Shown: positions 25,243 through 33,276 of the stretch, piece by piece
How the letters are laid out: every line of letters begins with the position of its first letter
Position numbering within the stretch: position 1 is the stretch's first letter
Source of the DNA: an uncultured Roseobacter sp.
GTDB lineage: Bacteria; Pseudomonadota; Alphaproteobacteria; Rhodobacterales; Rhodobacteraceae
DNA: 64,000 nt
Direction of reading: 5' to 3'
Assembly: GCF_947488185.1 (NCBI RefSeq)
Contig: NZ_CANKYM010000003.1
Coordinates: 818,873 to 882,872 of the forward strand
Translations under genes and position numbers: made by a program
Notes under the pieces: generated by a model
The model's database searches: none
Told to the model about the DNA's origin: nothing
What the model saw: the letters and a program-made list of their open reading frames with translations, nothing else

Positions 25243-26312
25243 GTTTCGCTTTCCTCCCCGGGCAGGGCGGCGACCCGTGCTGCCAGTTTATCCGTGAATT
25301 TGATATCGGCCAGCTGAGCGGCCAGCTTGATAGCGGCCGAGACGCCGGTGGCATCCGCCGATCCATGGGATTTCACCACGGTACCATTGAGCCCCAGGAA
25401 CACGCCACCGTTGACGCGCCTGGGGTCGATCTTCTTTTTCAGGCGGCGCAGCGACGTATAAGCCAGTACGGAGGCCAGACGCGACAGCGGCGAGAATTTG
25501 AACGCTTCGCGCAGCCGGTCGCCGATCAGGTTGGCGGTGCCTTCGCCGGTCTTGATGGCGACGTTACCGGTGAACCCATCCGTGACAATCACATCGCAGA
25601 TATCGCCCGAGATGTCGCCGCCTTCCACAAACCCCACGAATTCGAAGCCTGCAGTGTCGCGTTGATCACGAATCAAATCATAGGCTTCTTTCAGCTCGGT
25701 GCGGCCTTTGTGTTCCTCGGTCCCGACGTTCAAAAGACCCACGCGCGGGCGGGGCAGGTCGAGTCCGTTGCGCGCGTAGGACATGCCCATCAGCGCGTAG
25801 CGCAGCAGATCGTCGGCATCTGCCTTCACGTCAGCGCCCACATCCAGCATGACGTTGAAGCCTTGCGGATTGGACGAAGGGTAGAGCACGGCAATCGCGG
25901 GTCGGTTCACGCCCGGCAGTTTGCGCAGGCGGATCATCGACAGCGCCATCAGCGCGCCGGTGTTGCCACAGGACACGGCCACTGTCGCCGTGCCTTCGCG
26001 CACCGCCTCGATGGCGGACCACATGGAGGTTTCCTTGCCGTTGCGCACGATGTGGCTCGGCTTGTCGTCCATACTGACCACGCCGCTGGCATCGCGCACT
26101 TCGACACGGCCTTCGAGGGCGCGTTTACGTGCGACAAGGCCGGAAAGCTCTGCTTCCGGCCCGTGCAGGATAAACTGGATGTCGGGGTTCTTGCGGGCGG
26201 AGGCATCACAGCCCGCAACAACAGCGGCGGGACCTTCGTCCCCGCCCATCGCATCTACGGATATGATGATGCGTCTGGCCTTCGCGGATGCCTGATCGGT
26301 CTGCGCCGTCAT
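25239..26312 (-). CDS. plsX: Phosphate acyltransferase
   Basis: 357 residues. PlsX converts acyl-ACP to acyl-phosphate at the membrane face, the first step towards phosphatidic acid by the PlsX/Y route. IISVDAMGGDEGP near the N-terminus, VVSMDDKPS, SCGNTGALMA and DVGADVKADADDLLRYALMG are family signatures. It lies between rpmF and fabH in the conserved arrangement. Confidence 0.95.
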   Translation of the reverse strand: MTAQTDQASAKARRIIISVDAMGGDEGPAAVVAGCDASARKNPDIQFILHGPEAELSGLVARKRALEGRVEVRDASGVVSMDDKPSHIVRNGKETSMWSAIEAVREGTATVAVSCGNTGALMALSMIRLRKLPGVNRPAIAVLYPSSNPQGFNVMLDVGADVKADADDLLRYALMGMSYARNGLDLPRPRVGLLNVGTEEHKGRTELKEAYDLIRDQRDTAGFEFVGFVEGGDISGDICDVIVTDGFTGNVAIKTGEGTANLIGDRLREAFKFSPLSRLASVLAYTSLRRLKKKIDPRRVNGGVFLGLNGTVVKSHGSADATGVSAAIKLAAQLADIKFTDKLAARVAALPGEESET

Positions 26313-26338
26313 AGTGCGACTGCCCCCAAAACCTTCTG

Positions 26339-26355
26339 CCCTTATTGTTTAAGGG
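26339..26355. terminator. Small hairpin in the rpmF-plsX gap
   Basis: CCCTTA-TTGTT-TAAGGG is a 6-bp stem with a 5-nt loop in the 49-base gap. It may lower transcription from the abundant rpmF message into plsX-fabH. No T tract follows on the coding strand. Confidence 0.35.
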
Positions 26356-26361
26356 AAAGGT

Positions 26362-26568
26362 TTAGGCCGCGTCGTCTTCCAGATCAATCTCTTCTGTGAG
26401 CGCAACCACTTCTTTGTCGTCATAGTGACCGCAGGCGGCACAGACGTGGTGCGGGCGCTTCAGTTCACCGCAGTTGGTGCATTCGTTCGGGTTTGCCGCA
26501 ACCAGGGAATCATGCGCGCGACGGTTGTTGCGGCGCGATTTGGAGACTTTGTTCTGTTGAACAGCCAT
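26362..26568 (-). CDS. rpmF: 50S ribosomal protein L32
   Basis: 68 residues. The N-terminal [20 protein letters not shown] and the zinc ribbon CTNC...CAAC (4-cysteine form) identify L32. The acidic tail ([10 protein letters not shown]) is common in alphaproteobacteria. It heads the rpmF-plsX-fabH group linking ribosome and lipid synthesis. Confidence 0.97.
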   Translation of the reverse strand: MAVQQNKVSKSRRNNRRAHDSLVAANPNECTNCGELKRPHHVCAACGHYDDKEVVALTEEIDLEDDAA

Positions 26569-26747
26569 TGTCTTGGGCCTTTTGTCATTCGGGGCCGGGC
26601 GCGCAAACGGGCGCGGGGCCGGGTTTCAATTCAGTTCCCAGTTTTCGGGTGTGACGTGCGTTTAGGCCCAAGCCCGGCACTTGTCCAACCCTATTTGGGT
26701 GAGCGGCGCAAAATACTGCGATTGCGCCGTGGTGCAAGTGGTTTTTT

Positions 26748-27545
26748 TTACCTGTTTTGCAAGGCCTGCGCCGTGGCTGGCAGATTGCCGTTGATATGCG
26801 CTTTGACGAACCCGGCAAAGAGTTTCGGGTCTTCGCCCGCCCAGCCATGCCCAAGACCCTCTGCCGTGGCGGAGACGCTGCCGGGAAAGCGCGCTGTGAA
26901 GACGTCCAGACCATCTACAATAAGCGCGTGTTCCCGCGATCCGGCCACGAAAGCCAGACGGGTTTCTGGTTGCGGGGGCGTTTTGGAGAGGTTGAAATCG
27001 ACAACTTCATTGGTGGCGCGTCGAAAGGCGGCGGGGCGGGTCTGGGCGGCCGCAGACACAAACCCTTCGACATCTGCGTTGGCCCCCATCATGCGTGCGG
27101 TGCGCCTGGCCATGAAGGGGCGCGGCGCCAGCGGGGCCATGACGGCTGACATGAGTTTCATCATCCCTTTGCTCGGCATGTCACCGGGGTGAATGCCGCT
27201 GAGCAGGGCCGAGGCGCAAAGCTGCGGATGCTGCATTACCATCTGCAACCCCACATAGGACCCCAGCGACAGAGCCACGAGATGCACCTCTGTACCTGCA
27301 GCCTGTCGCTTGATCGTCTCAGCGGCCTGATCGGCGCTGTCCTGCAGCGACACCCACGGGACATCGCGGCTTTGCCCATGGCCGGGCAAATCGATCAGCA
27401 GAATGCGGTAGTCCGGCAATGCGGCGGCCACGTCCCGCCACATCCATGAACTGATGCCAACGGCATGTAGAAAGGCAATGACCGGCGCATCCTGAGGACC
27501 TTGAAGGGATGTGTGCAGCACGGGCGCGTTCCTTTTGGGGATCAA
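26748..27545 (-). CDS. Alpha/beta hydrolase (3-oxoadipate enol-lactonase-like)
   Basis: 265 residues of the Abhydrolase_1 fold: AFLHAVGISSWMWRDVAAAL (oxyanion region), LIDLPGHGQS, nucleophile S in VALSLGSYVG, and a C-terminal GLGHGWAGE with the histidine. The overall pattern resembles PcaD/enol-lactonases and haloperoxidase-like esterases, but there are no aromatic catabolism genes near. It sits between the YceD gene and rpmF on the same strand. The nucleophile-elbow is ALSLG in place of the more common GxSxG (Ala at the first position), as in several such hydrolases. Confidence 0.8.
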   Translation of the reverse strand: MIPKRNAPVLHTSLQGPQDAPVIAFLHAVGISSWMWRDVAAALPDYRILLIDLPGHGQSRDVPWVSLQDSADQAAETIKRQAAGTEVHLVALSLGSYVGLQMVMQHPQLCASALLSGIHPGDMPSKGMMKLMSAVMAPLAPRPFMARRTARMMGANADVEGFVSAAAQTRPAAFRRATNEVVDFNLSKTPPQPETRLAFVAGSREHALIVDGLDVFTARFPGSVSATAEGLGHGWAGEDPKLFAGFVKAHINGNLPATAQALQNR

Positions 27546-27586
27546 GACGAAACCGGCGCGTGGGGTCTGCGCCGGTGCAGGGCGGG

Positions 27587-28144
27587 TCAGTCCTTGGACG
27601 TCTTATCCAATTGCGCCTTGAGATCCGCCAGCCCGGCAAAGGGGCGGGCGTCTTCATCGCGCATCGGCGTCACACCCGGCTCGGCGTAGACGGTTTCGCC
27701 CAATTCGGCGCCATCGCTGCGCGGATAGAGCGGCAGCGCCAGAACCAGCGCCTCGATCATCACCTGCTCGGGGTCGATCCACTGGCCCAGCGGCTCCGTG
27801 GTGTCATCCTCGGGCATCTCGACCTCCGGGGCGTCGATTTCTTCGTATTGCGCCAAATACATCCGCTCCACCGGCACATCGATCCGTGTCGTGACCGGCT
27901 CCAGCGTAACGCTGCAGGGCTGCACGACGGTTGCGCCAAGCGTGCCGGTCAGCCGCCAGTCGGCTCCGCCATGGGCCGCGACCTCGCCGGAGAAGGACAG
28001 TTTGCGCAGGCCCAGCAACTCCAGTTCGGCGGCCATCGCCTTTAGTGCCGCGGCATCGGGGCGCAGAGCAAAGGAGGTGCTGCTGTTCTGATTGAGGTCC
28101 GCGACGCGCAATGCGCCGGCGCTCGGAGAGGATTGCTTGGCCAT
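27587..28144 (-). CDS. YceD/DUF177 family protein
   Basis: 185 residues. DUF177 (YceD) proteins are linked to 23S rRNA accumulation and usually sit beside rpmF. The family's cysteine is seen in VVQPCSVTLEPV, followed by an acidic Asp/Glu-rich stretch and IDPEQVMIEALVLALPLYP. Here an alpha/beta hydrolase gene separates it from rpmF, but strand and order are retained. The ATG at 28144 has GAAAG upstream. Divergent from bamE. Confidence 0.88.
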   Translation of the reverse strand: MAKQSSPSAGALRVADLNQNSSTSFALRPDAAALKAMAAELELLGLRKLSFSGEVAAHGGADWRLTGTLGATVVQPCSVTLEPVTTRIDVPVERMYLAQYEEIDAPEVEMPEDDTTEPLGQWIDPEQVMIEALVLALPLYPRSDGAELGETVYAEPGVTPMRDEDARPFAGLADLKAQLDKTSKD

Positions 28145-28231
28145 GAGATACTTTCGTTTCTTGAACCATGGGCGGTGCATGGTGTAAGCGAGATAAAAGC
28201 CGCGACGCACAAGGGCAAGAGGGCAGGTTAA

Positions 28232-28714
28232 ATGGGTATCACGAAGACGGTTATCGGGGCCATGCCCAAAGCCACGCGCTGGGGTGCGGTGGCGCTTGTC
28301 TGCCTGAGCCTGTCCGCCTGTGCCGCGCGCTATCGCGATCACGGCTACATCCCGCCGCCCGAAGATCTTGAGCAAATTGTTGTTGGTATCGACACGCGGG
28401 CCAGCGTCGAAGAGACGCTTGGCTCGGCCTCTTCCAGATCCGTCGTGGACGAGGGTAGCATTTTCTTCGTACGCAGCCGTATCCGGACATTTGCCATGCT
28501 GGCCCCCGAGGTTGTGGAACGCGAAGTGCTGGCCATCAGCTTCGACGGCAATGATGTCGTCTCCAACGTCGAAACCTTCGGGTTGGAACGGGGACAGGTG
28601 GTGCCGCTGACCCGCCGGGTGACAAGCTCCGGCGTGCGGGACGTGACCTTCCTGCGTCAGCTTCTGGGCAACCTGGGCCGCTTCACACCGGGTAACCTGG
28701 GCATCGACAACTAG
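28232..28714 (+). CDS. bamE: Outer membrane assembly factor BamE (SmpA/OmlA)
   Basis: 160 residues. The signal peptide ends at a lipobox (LSAC, lipidated C30). The SmpA/OmlA fold follows: IPPPEDLEQIVVGIDTRASVEETLGSASS then the beta strands IFFVRSRI and REVLAISFDGNDVVSNVETFGLE. BamE is the small lipoprotein of the Bam complex that folds outer membrane proteins. With surA and lptD at the far end of the window, it belongs to the outer membrane assembly set. Confidence 0.9.
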   Translation: MGITKTVIGAMPKATRWGAVALVCLSLSACAARYRDHGYIPPPEDLEQIVVGIDTRASVEETLGSASSRSVVDEGSIFFVRSRIRTFAMLAPEVVEREVLAISFDGNDVVSNVETFGLERGQVVPLTRRVTSSGVRDVTFLRQLLGNLGRFTPGNLGIDN

Positions 28715-28784
28715 AATTTGTCATGCGCGCTTTAAAAATGCTGTGCTAGAAGCCTGGTATCAGAATGCCGTGCCGGAGGCCGCA

Positions 28785-29510
28785 ATGATATCGCTGACAA
28801 AAGGCCGCTACACCGCACGGGTGGCATCATCGCCCGGGGACATTGAAGCCGCCCAGACCCTCCGAGCCCGATGTTTCGGCCTGTCTGTGGACCGCGATTC
28901 GGATGTTTTTGACGCCCGCTGCGCACATATCCTGATCGAAGACCGGGACGACCGGGTGCTGGTCTGTACCTTCCGCATGCAGGAACTGACCGGCGCGGAT
29001 GTCTCCGCCAGCTACGCCGCACAGTATTATGAGCTCTCCGCGCTGGAGGCCTTCGAAGGCCTCATGGTTGAAATGGGGCGGTTCTGCATTGACCCGGATG
29101 TGCGCGACCCTGACATCCTGCGCGTCGCCTGGGCGGCGATGACGGCCTATGTGGACGATCACGATGTGCAGCTGCTCTTTGGCTGTTCGTCTTTTGCGGG
29201 CACGGAAGCGGCGGCCTATCTGGATGCCTTTGCCATGCTCAAGGCGCGCCATCTTGCCCCCAAACGCTGGCTGCCACGGGTGAAGGCGCCGGATGTCTTT
29301 CGCTTTGCCGCGCGGCTGCGGCGAAAACCCGATCTGAAAAAGGCGATGGCGCATATGCCGCCCTTGTTGCGGACCTACCTGCTGATGGGAGGCTGGGTCA
29401 GCGATCATGCGGTTGTGGACCGTCAGATGAACACGCTGCATGTCTTCACCGGGGTGGAGATCGGCGCGATCCCGGCGGCCCGCAAGCGGCTGCTGCGGGC
29501 GCTCGCCTGA
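28785..29510 (+). CDS. olsB: L-ornithine N-alpha-acyltransferase
   Basis: 241 residues of the OlsB family (GNAT-related hemolysin-like acyltransferase), which transfers a 3-hydroxyacyl chain from ACP to ornithine in ornithine-lipid synthesis. Family marks are LRARCFG near the N-terminus, EMGRFCIDPDVRD and LFGCSSFAGTEAAAYLDAFAML. The ATG at 28785 has GGAGG 5 bases upstream; an in-frame GTG at 28743 lacks this. No olsA O-acyltransferase gene is adjacent, although olsBA pairs are common. Confidence 0.88.
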   Translation: MISLTKGRYTARVASSPGDIEAAQTLRARCFGLSVDRDSDVFDARCAHILIEDRDDRVLVCTFRMQELTGADVSASYAAQYYELSALEAFEGLMVEMGRFCIDPDVRDPDILRVAWAAMTAYVDDHDVQLLFGCSSFAGTEAAAYLDAFAMLKARHLAPKRWLPRVKAPDVFRFAARLRRKPDLKKAMAHMPPLLRTYLLMGGWVSDHAVVDRQMNTLHVFTGVEIGAIPAARKRLLRALA

Positions 29511-29538
29511 GGTTTTCCGCGCCACGTGGCGAAATTTT

Positions 29539-29581
29539 CCGCATCGGGAAATCGGATACGTTGACCTCACCCCCGATGCGG
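29539..29581 (+). promoter_or_regulatory. 10-bp inverted repeat in the leader of the ABC-F gene
   Basis: CCGCATCGGG (29539-29548) and CCCGATGCGG (29572-29581) are perfect complements with a 23-nt spacer that contains TTGACC (29561-29566), a possible -35. The right arm ends 14 bases before the ATG. It could be an operator pair around a promoter, the terminator of olsB, or a leader hairpin covering the ribosome binding site. Confidence 0.45.
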
Positions 29582-29595
29582 CATAGCTGCGGGGC

Positions 29596-31404
29596 ATGGC
29601 ACGTGTCCCTCTTTTGCAGTTGAATGACATCTCCCTGACCTTCGGCGGCGATCCCGTCTTTGAGGGCCTGGACCTCGTGGTGCAGCCGGGCGACCGGGTG
29701 GCGTTGGTGGGGCGCAACGGGTCCGGCAAATCGACGCTGATGAAGGTCATGTCCGGGCTGGTGGAGCCCGACAGGGGAGAGGTCACGCCGGGGCCGGGTG
29801 TGTCCGTGGGATATATGGAGCAGGAGCCTGATCTGTCGGGGTTCGACACCTTGGGAGCCTTTGCCGCCCACGGCTTGGAGCCCTCCGAGATGTATCTCGT
29901 CGAACGCGCAGGCGAGGGGTTGAAGTTCGATCCCGCCCGCCCGGTCGAAACCGCCAGCGGCGGGGAACGCCGCCGGGCGGCGCTGGCGCGTCTGATGGCG
30001 CGCGAACCGGATCTGATGCTGCTGGATGAGCCCACCAACCATCTGGATATCGAGGCCATCGCCTGGCTGGAGAACGAACTCAAGCAAAGCCGCAAGGGCT
30101 ATGTGATCATCAGCCACGACCGCGCGTTCCTGCGGGCGTTGACCCGCGCCACGCTCTGGGTTGACCGGGGGGCTGTGCGGCGGCAGGAAAAGGGCTTTGC
30201 CGATTTCGAGGAATGGCGCGATGCGGTCTGGGACGAGGAAGACACCCAGCGCCACAAGCTCAACCGCAAGATCAAGGCCGAAGCGCGGTGGGCCGTCGAA
30301 GGTATTTCCGCCCGGCGCAAACGCAATCAGGGGCGCGTGCGGGCGCTGCAGGACCTGCGCGCCGAACGGGCGGCCCAGATCAAAAGGCAGGGCACGGCGG
30401 CCATGGCGCTGGATGCAGGCCCCAAATCCGGTCGCAAGGTCATTGAGGCCACGGATATCAGCAAGTCCTTTGGTGACAAGGCGATTCTCAAGCCCTTCTC
30501 AATCACCGTGCAGCGGGGTGATCGCATCGCGCTGGTGGGGCCGAACGGCGTGGGCAAAACCACCCTGCTGAACATGCTGATCGGCAAGGAAGCGCCGGAT
30601 GCGGGTACGATCAAGCTGGGCACCAATCTGGAACTGGCGCTCTTCGATCAGGCGCGCGCGCAGCTGGATCCGGAGATGAGCCTCTGGGACAGTCTGACCG
30701 GCGACCCGGAGATGCGCGTCTCGGGCAAGGCCGATCAGGTGATGGTGCGGGGGCAGCCGAAACATGTGGTGGGCTACCTCAAGGAGTTTCTCTTCGACGA
30801 GGCACAGGCCCGTGCGCCGGTACGGGCCCTGTCAGGGGGCGAAAAGGCCCGGCTGCTGCTGGCGCGGATCATGGCGCGGCCCAGCAACCTACTGGTGCTC
30901 GACGAACCGACCAATGATCTGGACGTGGAAACGCTCGATTTAATGCAGGAACTGCTGGGCACCTATGATGGCACCGTCCTGCTGGTCAGCCACGACCGCG
31001 ACTTTCTCGACCGCGTGGCAGCAACGACGATTGCCATGGAAGGTGATGGCAAGGCGACAATCTACGCCGGCGGGTGGAGCGATTATCTGCGCCAGCGGGG
31101 TCAGGATGATTTCGCCGACAGCGTTGTGAAACCCAAATCGAGCACGCCGTCAGAGAAGCCCAAGCCCGCCGCCAAATCCGGGCTCAGCTTTACCGAAAAG
31201 CACCGGCTGGAGGCCTTGCCTGCAGAGATTGAGCGGTTGGAAGCCGAAATCGCCAAGCTCGAAGAGCTGTTGGGGGATCCGGCGCTTTTCACCGACCACC
31301 CAGTGAAATTCCAGAAGGCAACCGATGCGCTGGTCGAACGGCATGAAAAGCTTAGTGCCGCAGAAGAGGAATGGCTGATGCTTGAGGAAAAGGCGAGCGC
31401 CTAG
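29596..31404 (+). CDS. uup: ABC-F ATPase (Uup-like)
   Basis: 602 residues with two ATP-binding cassettes and no membrane part. Cassette 1 has GRNGSGKST, SGGERRRAALARLM and LMLLDEPTNHLD; cassette 2 has GPNGVGKTT, LSGGEKARLLLARIM and LLVLDEPTNDLD. The linker is basic (KLNRKIKAEARWAVEGISARRKRNQGR). A C-terminal extension (~530-602) is a coiled coil (EKHRLEALPAEIERLEAEIAKLEELL), as in Uup. ABC-F proteins act on the ribosome; Uup is also linked to DNA-structure stability. The stop overlaps the convergent SDR gene by 4 bases. Confidence 0.88.
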   Translation: MARVPLLQLNDISLTFGGDPVFEGLDLVVQPGDRVALVGRNGSGKSTLMKVMSGLVEPDRGEVTPGPGVSVGYMEQEPDLSGFDTLGAFAAHGLEPSEMYLVERAGEGLKFDPARPVETASGGERRRAALARLMAREPDLMLLDEPTNHLDIEAIAWLENELKQSRKGYVIISHDRAFLRALTRATLWVDRGAVRRQEKGFADFEEWRDAVWDEEDTQRHKLNRKIKAEARWAVEGISARRKRNQGRVRALQDLRAERAAQIKRQGTAAMALDAGPKSGRKVIEATDISKSFGDKAILKPFSITVQRGDRIALVGPNGVGKTTLLNMLIGKEAPDAGTIKLGTNLELALFDQARAQLDPEMSLWDSLTGDPEMRVSGKADQVMVRGQPKHVVGYLKEFLFDEAQARAPVRALSGGEKARLLLARIMARPSNLLVLDEPTNDLDVETLDLMQELLGTYDGTVLLVSHDRDFLDRVAATTIAMEGDGKATIYAGGWSDYLRQRGQDDFADSVVKPKSSTPSEKPKPAAKSGLSFTEKHRLEALPAEIERLEAEIAKLEELLGDPALFTDHPVKFQKATDALVERHEKLSAAEEEWLMLEEKASA

Positions 31405-32156
31405 CGCATCCGCAGGGCACCATCGATGCGGATCACCTCGCCGTTGAGGTAGCCCGCCTGCACGATGAACCCGGCCAGAGCCGCGAATTCCGCCGGGTCC
31501 CCCAGGCGTGGCGGGCAGGGCACATCGGCGGCCAATCCGGCCTGCACCTCTTCGCCCAGCCCGGCCAGCATCGGCGTCATGAAAATGCCCGGCGCGATGG
31601 TCATCACCCGAATGCCCAGCTTGGACAGGTCCCGCGCCATGGGCAGGCAGAGGCCGACAACCCCGCCCTTGGAGGCGGCATAGGCCGTCTGTCCCTTTTG
31701 CCCGTCGTATGCGGCGATAGAGGCGGTGTTGATGATCACGCCCCGCGCCCCATCCGGTGCCGGATGGTTCTCCTGTATCGCCTCTGCGGCCAGTCGCGCC
31801 ACGTTGAAGGTGCCGACCAGATTGATGTCGATGGTGCGCTGGAAGAGCGGCAGGGGGTGCGGACCGTCGCGCCCGACCGTTTTTGCGGCATCCGCGATCC
31901 CGGCGCAGTTCACCGCCGTGGTGATCCGGCCCATTTTCTCCTTGGCGAAGGTGATTGCCGCCTGCACCGATGCCTCATCCGTCACATCCGTTTGGACAAA
32001 ATGCCCGTCGATTTCCGCCGCCACGGCCTCGCCGCGCGCCGCGTCCCGGTCAAAGAGCGTGACCATGGCCCCCTGTGCCGCGAAATGCCGGGCGGTTGCT
32101 TCCCCCAGACCAGAAGCCCCTCCGGTCACAACGGCGGCTGTATTGCTCAGCGGCAT
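31401..32156 (-). CDS. Short-chain dehydrogenase (3-hydroxyacyl-CoA dehydrogenase type)
   Basis: 251 residues, classical SDR. TGGASGLGEATARHF (residues 11-25) binds NAD, VNCAGI holds the NxAG-type motif, the catalytic tyrosine and lysine are in YAASKGG, and the C-terminal half ends with a substrate loop. Overall resemblance is to HSD17B10-like 3-hydroxyacyl-CoA dehydrogenases (DLFDRDAARGEAVAAEI adenine loop with aspartate). A palindromic operator lies just upstream. No other beta-oxidation gene is adjacent. Confidence 0.87.
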   Translation of the reverse strand: MPLSNTAAVVTGGASGLGEATARHFAAQGAMVTLFDRDAARGEAVAAEIDGHFVQTDVTDEASVQAAITFAKEKMGRITTAVNCAGIADAAKTVGRDGPHPLPLFQRTIDINLVGTFNVARLAAEAIQENHPAPDGARGVIINTASIAAYDGQKGQTAYAASKGGVVGLCLPMARDLSKLGIRVMTIAPGIFMTPMLAGLGEEVQAGLAADVPCPPRLGDPAEFAALAGFIVQAGYLNGEVIRIDGALRMR

Positions 32157-32174
32157 GGCGCTTCCCTCATGATT

Positions 32175-32188
32175 TGAACATATGTTCA
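32175..32188. promoter_or_regulatory. Perfect palindrome before the SDR gene
   Basis: TGAACATATGTTCA is a perfect 14-bp palindrome ending 19 bases upstream of the SDR start codon. It is a TetR/GntR-type operator with the same TGAAC half-site as the desaturase operators at 5214-5275, but with a 4-bp centre in place of 3. Confidence 0.55.
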
Positions 32189-32213
32189 GTTAACCATGCG
32201 GCTTGCAGCCTGT

Positions 32214-33107
32214 CTAGCCGCTCTGCATCAGCCCACGGTCCAGCCGCGCAATCGGGCGGAGCAGCGAGGTGAGAGGGGGCCACCACAACCACGTGCCGCC
32301 AAGCCGGTGCGGTCGCGCGCCAGTGCCCAGTTTGAACCGCGCCAGCCCCGCGTTCTCTTCCGTATCGAAGGTGCCGAGTTCCAGCTGCTGCACACCCTTG
32401 GATTTGGTCCATCGTATGGCCGACCACAACAGCAGCGTATGGGCGGAGACAAGACGACCAGATGGTCGCGTATGGCTGATGTGGTAGGTTGCCCCAGTGC
32501 CATGTCGCAGGATCAGCAGGGCTGCCACCGGTTCGCGCCCCCAGAACGCAGTAAAAAGTTTGGCCTGTCCCGGGTTGGCCCGTCCATAAGCCAGTGTGAG
32601 CGCCAGCGGCCAGCCGCGATAACCCCGCTGGTGCTGCTGAACCAGATCGGCCTGCAGCATCCAGTGCCCCGGATCGTCGGGCATGTTCTGGCGGGTGACA
32701 CGCAGTTTCTGAGATTGTGCGTGGCGCAGCCGATTGCGCCATTTCTGGTGCAGCCCGGCAAACAAGGTCTTTTCATCAGGCGTCAGGTCCAGCTGTGCGA
32801 CCGTACTGGGGCTGACCAGGGGCAGGGCGCCGATCCGGTTGAGCGGCATCGGGCGTTCCGGGGCCAGCAATACCGGCCCCCTGACCTTCATGCCGCGCGC
32901 CAATTCCCTTAGCGCCTCGGGCGTTTCGGTGCGGGGGCGGGTGATCATATGCACCGGCAGAGGGCCGATTTTCCGGTGCAGTGCCAGCGTGCCATCCTCC
33001 AGCCGCAGGGGCGGTGTTCCGAGCGCGTTCAGTGCCCGCGCAAAGGCGTCACTTTGCTGCAAAGGCGAGGGATTAGAGGCAGGAGCGGCATCAAACATGC
33101 CATGCAT
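32214..33107 (-). CDS. GNAT/FemAB-like acetyltransferase family protein
   Basis: 297 residues. The C-terminal two thirds fit the Acetyltransf_6 (BioF2-like) fold related to FemAB: FAGLHQKWRNRLRHAQSQKL, AKLFTAFWGREPVAALLILRHG, TYHISHTRPSGRLVSAHTLLLWSAIRWTKSKGVQQLELGTFD. Such enzymes transfer acyl or aminoacyl groups to cell-surface or small-molecule amines; the substrate is unknown. The ATG at 33107 is used; Met4 is possible. Upstream of the SDR on the same strand. Confidence 0.78.
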   Translation of the reverse strand: MHGMFDAAPASNPSPLQQSDAFARALNALGTPPLRLEDGTLALHRKIGPLPVHMITRPRTETPEALRELARGMKVRGPVLLAPERPMPLNRIGALPLVSPSTVAQLDLTPDEKTLFAGLHQKWRNRLRHAQSQKLRVTRQNMPDDPGHWMLQADLVQQHQRGYRGWPLALTLAYGRANPGQAKLFTAFWGREPVAALLILRHGTGATYHISHTRPSGRLVSAHTLLLWSAIRWTKSKGVQQLELGTFDTEENAGLARFKLGTGARPHRLGGTWLWWPPLTSLLRPIARLDRGLMQSG

Positions 33108-33144
33108 TAACCGTCCGGAAACCTAAATCCGGGTTAATGGCTGC

Positions 33145-33276
33145 ATGAAAAAAACCGTTCAAGGCGTTGCTGCCCCCGCCCCGCGTATGACAAAAACAAC
33201 GGCGTTCCTGATGGCCACCGGGCTGTCTATCCCGGTCTTTGCCATCCTGACGCTGATTGACTGGCTCTGGCTTTAG
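33145..33276 (+). CDS. Small single-span membrane protein (43 residues)
   Basis: A 43-residue frame starting [18 protein letters not shown], then one hydrophobic helix ([18 protein letters not shown]) and ending DWLWL. The basic N-terminus followed by the helix and aromatic belt is a convincing small-protein design. It starts 37 bases from the divergent GNAT start and its TAG abuts the tyrS stop. No strong ribosome binding site is seen, which keeps confidence moderate. Confidence 0.5.
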   Translation: MKKTVQGVAAPAPRMTKTTAFLMATGLSIPVFAILTLIDWLWL

